Of a DNA stretch of 64,000 nucleotides, positions 11,801 through 20,800 are shown in pieces; within the stretch, counting starts at the first letter, position 1, and each line of letters starts with the position of its first letter. The stretch spans positions 4,845,896 through 4,909,895 of the forward strand of contig CM076957.1 in assembly GCA_039566865.1 (NCBI GenBank). Direction: 5' to 3'. Source of the DNA: Aurelia coerulea. Taxonomy: Eukaryota; Cnidaria; Scyphozoa; Semaeostomeae; Ulmaridae. A model generated the notes under the pieces. It ran no database searches. It was not told where the DNA came from and worked only from the letters and a program-made list of their open reading frames with translations. A program made the position numbers and the translations under genes.

Positions 11801-14800
11801 AGAACAAGGATAACAATTAGTTTCTACCTTTTTCCTTACGGTATCCAATATCTTTACCTCCACAAGCGCTTGATGATGAAATCTACAAATAAAATTGCAT
11901 TTTCTGAAACATCCATGTAAAAGACAATGAAGAAAATCTAGTCAATACTTTAAACCCTATCTTAGCTTGAACGATAGTCTCAATGAAGAGACAGTACTGA
12001 AAATGGACCATTTGGCTATTCAGATAGTTGCTTTCCAAGAAGGCTTTTAAAGAGTCATTGCCACCCAGGGTCCTTTGTGGTCAAGCTCCAATTTCAGACT
12101 ATCTAAAAGAATCAGAGTTGGCCTCATGGAAACTATAGATCCATAATGCAGTATTTGACCTGATAGAACAGTGATTAAGAAAGCACCACTCTATCAGTTG
12201 AACTACTGCAGCGTTGTTGACCCATCGTTTCCACTTAGGCCCAATCTGCTTTTCAGACAGTCTGAAAATTGCAGCGTGCCCGCAAAAGAGAACCTGGGTG
12301 ACAATGGCTCTTTAAATGAGTCTGTGAGTTCAACACGGGGTTAGTTTCAACTCACGGTAAAACGCTTCATCGCGCGTACTTGTTGGGAGACGAGATACGG
12401 TTTGTTCAAGGAAACTTATGTGCCCCCCGTGCAGTAGGTTAACGCTCATGCGCCCGGCAGAGTTCCATCCCAAAACGCTACTGCGCATGAGCTTTAACCC
12501 ACTGCACGGGGGGACACATACGTTTTCTCGGACAAACAGTATCTCGTCTCCCCAACAATTACATGAAGGAGGCCAAGTTGAAACTCAATCAGCAACTCAG
12601 CCTATGATGATATTTAAGCACGAGCTGAGAATATTGAAAATGCCCATATAACCGGAAAAAATTTCAGCTAGGGGCATGTTGGAATCAAATGTTAGAATGT
12701 GAACAACGGAAATCGAATCTATTTCCTTAATCATTGGAATTTTTGAATGGGGCTTGCATTCCTATTTCTATTGTTTACTATTGCATTCAAGTCATGTGAC
12801 GCATCTCAGCCCATGCTGAGATTTCATGGAAATGTAAAGCAAGATAAGCAATATTGTCAAAAATTCAGCATATGTTGAACTCAGCACGGGCAGACATTTC
12901 TCATGTAAATTCTGCAATGTACCAGGGCGAAGTCACACTTTTAAAATCTCTTGTTATTAAACAGCCAACAGAACTAACAATGCTAAAGCTGAACTGAACA
13001 CAGGCAAAAAGCTGGAATAAATAGCCTTTAAACGGAGTTTAAACAGGCATCTTCGGTTAATGCCTTCAAGAGCCATATTTAGGTAGATAATATATGTTAG
13101 ATACTGTGTAAATTGATTTTAACACTGTATTACAACAGAATAATTAGACTTTCGACGTATCGTAATCGTAATAATAGTAATATAATACAAAGAAAAGAAA
13201 AGACCTAATTACGATACGTCGAAAGTCTAATTATTCTGTTGTAATACAGTGTTAAAATCAATTTACACAGTATCTAACATATATTATCTACCTAAATATG
13301 GCTCTTGAAGGCATTAACCGAAGATGCCTATTTAACCTCCGTTTAAAGGCTATTTATTCCAGCTTTTTGCCTGTGTTCAGTTCAGCTTTAGCATTGTTAG
13401 TTCTGTTGGCTGTTTAATAACAAGAGATTTTAAAAGTGTGACTTCGCCCTGGTACATTGCAGAATTTACATGAGAAATGTCTGCCCGTGCTGAGTTCAAC
13501 ATAGGCTGAGTTTTGACAGTCGTAAATGGACGACCCCTTGAAAATCAGCACTTGGTGAAGGGTTAGCCTCCCTAAATATATGAAATCAAATCAAATCAAA
13601 TCAAATCAAATCAAACCAACCAACCAACCAACCAACCAACCAATCAATCAATCAATCAGTCAATCAATCATATCAAATCAAACAGAAGATTGCTCAAATT
13701 GCTGCAAACGAAGGGTACTAACCGTTTTTTATTCCGTATGATTTTCAACGCAACATATTCTTTATTCTTGTGATCATAAGCTTTAACAACTTGTCCAAAT
13801 GATCCTTTTCCTAATAAGTCAACTACCTCATATCGATATGCGATGTGATCATTGTACACTCTAATATAGCTTCCATTTTCATCATCATAACCTATAAAAG
13901 AGATAAACATAAATAAATGATATACCGGGTGTCTCAAAATAAAGTACCCCCTTTTGACTCAACAAGGCAACAAAACGATAATATTTCGGAACTTTTTGAA
14001 CTCATGGCTACGTTTGTTGGTCTTCAACTTAAATGCACATACCTTGCATTTGGAAATCGACCACCAAAGACGGGAGATATGAGTTCACAAGGTCAAAATT
14101 TGGAGTGCACCTGAAACCAGAGGTTTTGAGAAATGGCCTAGCCATAATTTGACAACAAACAGGCATTTTGCAAACGAATTTTCGACTTTGACCTTTACTT
14201 TTCATTTTTGAAAAGATTTATACCTTGAATTACTTCAATTGTTCTTGAAGTGACTTTTCTTTTGAGGAAACGGTTCTTGCATTGCATTCGATCCCAAGTG
14301 TTTTGTATTAAAGAAGAGGAAAAGGAGCACATGCACGCTTATTTTGGAGATGTGGCACGACTTTATCACTCTTACAACATTTTTACTACATTTGTTTAAT
14401 CAGCGCCATGTCCATGCATCTGTTATTTTTTTCAAAGCAAAACACGGAAACTTAAAACAAATCATGACTAGGCCCTTTTTTAAAACTTGATCTGACTTTG
14501 CAAACTTGTATCTCCGGTGTTTGGTGGACGATTTCTAAATGCAAGGTACGTGCATCTGAGCTGAACATTGATAAATTTAGCAGTGAAGTCGGGGAGCAAT
14601 GATATCTTATTGCTTGGTTCCTATTTCCAGTCAAAAGGGGGTACTTTTTTCTGAGACACCCGGTATATGACATAAATATATAAGATAAATATATACACTA
14701 TTAAATCATCCTGGCTGGTAATACAATTTTCTTGAGACACTCGACCAATATATACACTATTAAATCATCCTGGTTGGTAATACAATTTTCTTGAGACACT

Positions 14801-17800
14801 CGACCTTTCATGGAACAATTATCCTTTACTGGTATTTATATCATGTTATACGTATGTATCATATTTTCCCTGATGCTCAATATATATGAAGTTCATTACT
14901 TTTAATTTTATTTCAAAACCGAGAATACTTCTTCACGATTTCAATCCAAAACAGGGTATGCAAATTCACATTCTTCAGCCAAAACAATTATGAATTATAA
15001 TTCGATCATTTAAAATATTGAGAACTGTTTCGTTTTATTGCCAGTATGCTCAATTTGCCTGTCTTTAATCGGCCATTCTTTCCTGTAGATATGGGAGACT
15101 TTCTGCAGAAAGCCCCTTCGAAAAACTTGCAAAAGCGAGTGGAAACAATTAGCAAATGTTCCTTGATTTTCCTTCCTAAAAATGATGACACCCACATGTA
15201 TTCATGTATTTTGACTAGACTGATTGCAAGTTCGTAGTTGTTGCTATTGATAGGCTGATGGACGCTATAACTACGACTCATGGATATTCACATTGAACAA
15301 TGGGACGAAATTGTTTCCATTGACATCGCGTCCGACATGGAAACCATAGCAACACTGTACGAGGAGCCCGGAAATGGCGGTAGGCCTAAATTGTCGGCTC
15401 AATCCTCAGATAATAAAACGCCTCAAAATTCAAGGTTTGAATGACGTTAGCAATGAACAAAAGCCACAAGTATTCGCATGAATGTTTCTTTAATACAAGA
15501 ATGAACAAACCTTTCAGTTTCAATCAGAATTTCCTCATTTTGAAGGCAATTTCGTTTCCTTCAACTCACGCCAAAGCACGCCAAAGTGAGGAAATTTTCC
15601 AACAACCGAAAAGATGCCATTAACCTCGTTTCAAAGGAAATAGAAAAATCTGTTCGCCCATTGTATATTTTCGTCCCACTCTTTGATGTGAAAGTCCGTA
15701 AGTCCCAGTTTGAGCAAAAATATATATTGTTGTTGTTGTTGTCATTGCTGTTGCTGTTGCGATAACTGGGACTATTTCGTGAGTCTATATTTTTGCATCT
15801 TGCGAAGAATGGAATCCCCCTAGATAGGTTATTGATACCAGGGGGAAGACTTGTTTCTTCTCCCAAGACGATAGCACGCGCTAAAGCGTGCAGAAGTCAT
15901 TGCTGCAAGGCCCATGTAAGGCAGGAATGCTTGGGAAATTTGTTCGTGATTTTGGGCACGTTTTAAACGTTTCTTCAAGAGGCTTTATCGAGAAAATCCC
16001 TCATAATTTCAGAACGGAATGGCTGATTTCAATCATGTAAGTTTCACAATGGATTTAAACATGTCTAACATTAAACTATAGATTTGCCATATCATCGTCT
16101 TAATATCCAAGGAGCCGTGAACTTTCAGACGGGGATTCTTTCTATTGACTCCCCCGGTAGATCATCACATTAGATTAAAACTACAGTTGCTGATTCCTGA
16201 CTCTTGCAGAAAAGATTCCTCTATTGTGAACTGAAGTGGAATTAGAAGCGGGGATGGCTCAGTGGTAGCACACTTGATTACCAATCTGAAGGTTGGTTGT
16301 TCGAGTCCGCGCCCTGCCGAACCTGCAACAAAGTGTGAGGAGAGTCGCCAACTCTCTGTAATTCCAGGCTAAAGGAATCACGAGGTGTGGTCACATCGAG
16401 AGGAAGGACCAGGACGCTGCTTCGATAAGCTTAGCTTCTCAGCGTCCTACAACTACCTTCGGATGCAAGGTAGAGATATAGAAAAAAAATGAAGTGCAGA
16501 CCTCATGAACTGAAATGCAGTAAACTGACAATTAACAATAAGCTTGCACTTTGAATCTGAGCCCTCGCATATCTTCACAGGTTCTGTTTGGTCTATTACG
16601 TTACATGATGAAAAGATCTGACTTACCATTATTTGTGGGTGCACCTGGAACCCCTTCGATTTTCTTCGCATTCAAACCAAGGAACCAAATTTCTGGGAAA
16701 TCTAGAATTTCAGCTTGTTCGAAGGTCGTTAGCTTGTCCACGTACATCTTTAGGGACGCTGAAAAGGAACGAAATTGTTTGTTGAACCATGGGTAGTTAG
16801 ACACTGCTGGTGAGCTCCTACGGAGGAGCGCTGGGTAATATGTATCTGCGGAGGAAATTTTTCTTATAGCACTTGCAGAGGAGATATTGAAAGAATTCTT
16901 TCGATATCTCCTCCGCAGTAGTACAAAAGATTTCCTTCGCAGATACATATTATCCAGCGCTCCTCCATAGAGGCACACCAGCAGTGTCTATCTACCCATG
17001 GTTGCACAATAATTGAGCTTAGCTAGACTACGTTCACAGGATGTCTGCACAATTTGAAAACGGCAAAAATTCTTACATTTCCAAAATTTCAGCTAGTGTT
17101 AACACAATACCAGACAATTTAGAAATTGATAGAAACTTCAATCGTATACATCTCTTTATAATTCTTGAGACAAAGAGGCTGGATCTTGATGACAAAGAAA
17201 TCCATCTAGGCCTAAAGAATCAACCAGCCTCGTTGCAAAAATGTTGAAAAATGTTCTGTTCTAATCGCTTTTGGGCCTCCACACAACGCCATTTTCAAAC
17301 TTTACTGGTTAGAGTTCCGTTTTCAGAATCTGCCATTTTCAAATTGTGCCGCCATAAATGGCACCGTTTTAATGTGAACGGGGAGAGGGGAGGTGGGCAT
17401 ATCCGTACAAATTTCATGCCGCTTGTTAACTGTGTTAGTACCGCGCGAATGCAGCCCTACATTGAAAAATGGGTGCCTTATGAAATGGGTTTTATCCGTT
17501 AATTTTTGGAGAGCGTTTGAGAGAATGATTGATGGAGATTTTAACCCGCTGCCAGTTGCGTCAGCATCTTAGAAATTATTTTTCAGTATATCGCATGCAG
17601 CAAGTACCTACAAGGGGATCATTTTCAAAGCCAACGAAACCACACTGGCCACTCACCCCAAGAACTTTAGACTTTTCTCTCCAAGGAAAGAAGAGTACAG
17701 AGCTTCCTTATGGCGGGCAGTGGTACTCCCTCAGGTGGCTAGCCTAGAACCATGGGTAGTTAGACACTGCTGGTGTGCTTCTATGGAGGAGCGCTGGATA

Positions 17801-20800
17801 ATATTTATCTGCGGGGAAAATTTTTTATAGTACTGCGGATATTTTCGTTCTTTTGATATCTCCTCCACAGTACTACAAAAATTTCCCCCGCAGATACATA
17901 TTATCCAGCGCTCCTCCATAGAAGCACACCAGCAGTGTCTAACTACCCATGCTAGAACACGAGCCTGCAACCTTCCAAGCAGTCCTCGCAGGTGCATGCG
18001 CCAGCCACTAGACTAATGTCTTGAGATGTTTGACAATAAGTGTGATAACACTACCGGGTGTCCCAAAATGATGTATATTGTTTCATTGCTTACATGTCCA
18101 TAACCAATGAACGGATTTTCAAAAGCTTTGTTTTATTTGATTGCCTAAAGTCTAAATTGGGTGTTAAGATGTTGGTTGTGGTTTTACCTGTTTTTGAAAA
18201 TCGGTTCATCGGTTATGGACATATAAGCAATCAAACGATAATACATCATTTTGGGACACCTGGTATAATCTAGCCTGAAAACTGTAAACTGTTAACTCTT
18301 CAAAGAATCAATTATTCACTGAGATTTTCTTCGTAATGACAAGAATGTTGCTTTAGGCTAAGAATAAAATTGGCCTAAATATATCACGATATTAGTCACT
18401 TTCCTAAATTTTCAGATTTTGATTCAAAAGGGTCTTTTTTGTACTTAGGCGCACTTGACAGGTGTATTGTAACAGCTGTTTTGTGTTTACAAAGCTTTGT
18501 CATAGACCAACAGGTGTCTTTTATGGCTCGATATTACCAATAGATGCTATGCTGCTACGAATCTCTATAAGGTTAGAATTTAAGCCTGTAGTGAACTGAA
18601 GGGTTTTGGACTGTTAAGACCGTATGATAAAAAGCTGCTTTTCGCAACTTTTTTGCATGTAAAAGGGAAGCTTTAACACGGGCAACGTAAAGATCTAATG
18701 TTGGCCTACCATAGTTTTTATCCATTATGGCCTAATGCCTACAAATCAACAGCCTTCGCAACATACCTTCAGTCCATTGTTGACTAAAGCATGTATCGAT
18801 TGCAATGTGACTTGACAGTTTCGATAATACAAGAGCAGATGAACACAGAAGAAGAACAAACATGGTGCTTTCAAAATTAAATTGATGCTAAGCATGCTTT
18901 AGTTAACAAAGGACTGGAGGTATGTTGCGAAGGCTGTTGATTTTTGGGCATTAGGCCATAACGGACAAAAACTAAGGTAGGCCAATATTTGATCTTCACG
19001 TTGCCCGTGCTTAAATAGGGGGACTAGGCAGACTAAATATAGCCTATCGCATTTAATGTTCTCGATCAATGAAAACAATAGGAAAATAATTACCGATGAA
19101 AAGGTCAGCAATTGGCCAGAGATGTTTCTCGTATAGAGGCGCAAAACTGTGGAATAGCCTCTCAGCCGAGTCAAAGCAGGCATCCTCTTTGTATAGTTTC
19201 AAGAATAGTATTTGAACAGGGGTTTCTTTCTTTTATTGTACATTTTTCCTTATCATTGTACATTTGTTTTGAATATTGTAAATAGGGTTTTATACTTTAA
19301 TTTGTTTAATAGTTTTTAATTTAAAACTTTTGTAGATTGTAATTATTGTTTTATCGGAGGGCCCCTTGAAAACCAGCTTCTGCTGAAGGGCAACCCTCCT
19401 TAAAAGAATTAAATATGAAATATGAAATAAATATAAATAAATATGAAATATATGAAATAATTGGCTTATGTAATTCTTTTAGTGTATGTTTAGACTAGAT
19501 CGTTATATCCTCATTGATTTACGTTAACTCGCCAATTACAACAAAGAAAATCTGATGATAAAACAAAGAAGATGCAAAGAAGAAACTCATATTCCTTCTT
19601 CACGGAATTCTTAATGATAGCATGCACAAACATGAAAATTCAGGTTATCTGTCTGATGATTCCTGGCAAAAGAGAGGTATAAGAGGATCCTTACCGCCTG
19701 GCGAAAGTGGCCACTTTATGGGCTTCTTCTCTGGGCTGCCACAGGAACTTGAGCTGCCCCTATAAATGAGAAGACCGTGATGTTATCAAGATAGGAAACA
19801 CTAGAAGCCATTTTCTATAACATTATGGGTAAATCCACGTCAATGAGGGACAGCCTGTTAACCATGTACTCTTAGATTTTGCTGATTTTAGGGTTTTCAT
19901 TTCAGCATGATGATAATAGTAACATATCCAAATTTCAGCTCTGTGCCATTCTTCATTCTGGAAATATCTTATTTCAAAGTTTTTGACATTTTTAGGCCTA
20001 ATTTGTTATTGGCCGCCATTTTGAATTTACACTTTTAGAGAAATTAACTATCTTTTGATCACCTTATCAGAATTCTAGCATCCAAATGTGGTTTTTATAT
20101 GAATTTGAGGCGGAGAACCCAAAAATAACCTCAAAATTATGATACGACTAACAAAAATGGCAATAAATGCACTATTAAGTTTGATTTAACAATGTTCCTT
20201 TGTTCATACTTGACTAATTTTTGGCAATGTTACTTGACTTTGACAAACTTTCACAAATTCAAGCATGATTTTAGGGATACAATAAACCCATTGTGCCCGT
20301 CGAACGATGGCATCGAGGATACGGACCACTTTTTGCTGCACTGCCCTTCCTTTGAAGTACCACGAAGAGATCTTCTCACTGGAGTGTTAGCTCTTTTACA
20401 ACCAAATGGATATATCAATGATTCAAACGAGGCTTTGGTGCACGTTTTATTGTATGGTGATAAGAGCCTTCCTAATGACCTCAATAAAAGCATACTTCTC
20501 TTAACCTTAAATTTTATCCATCAAACTGGTCGACTTGATTAGAAAATCTCAAGCTACACTACGAGTTCCACAACCACCATAACCCGTTTTTTAGCTTTTA
20601 TGTATTGTAGAGTAATTTTGTAAGTAGAGTAATTAGTAGAGTAACTTTGTAAGTAGTGTAACTAGTTTTTTTTTTCATCGCTTGTAGCTTAGTTGTATGT
20701 AGTTTAATGTTGCGTGTCTTTATGTTTTGGCCATGAGGTAGTCATTGTCTTTTGCTTCCCTTGGTGTCGTCCCTGTGGTGGTGTATAGTGATTTGATAAG

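Noticed and set aside
16248..16320. Functional tRNA gene
   Set aside because: A and B boxes are present, but the head runs into a SINE body with an A-rich tail, and the cloverleaf arms pair imperfectly.
19553..19660. Second hammerhead candidate from CTGATGA motifs at 19553 and 19643
   Set aside because: No stem II plus GAAA at the needed spacing follows either motif. Further CTGATGA occurrences at 43815 and 51768 fail for the same reason.
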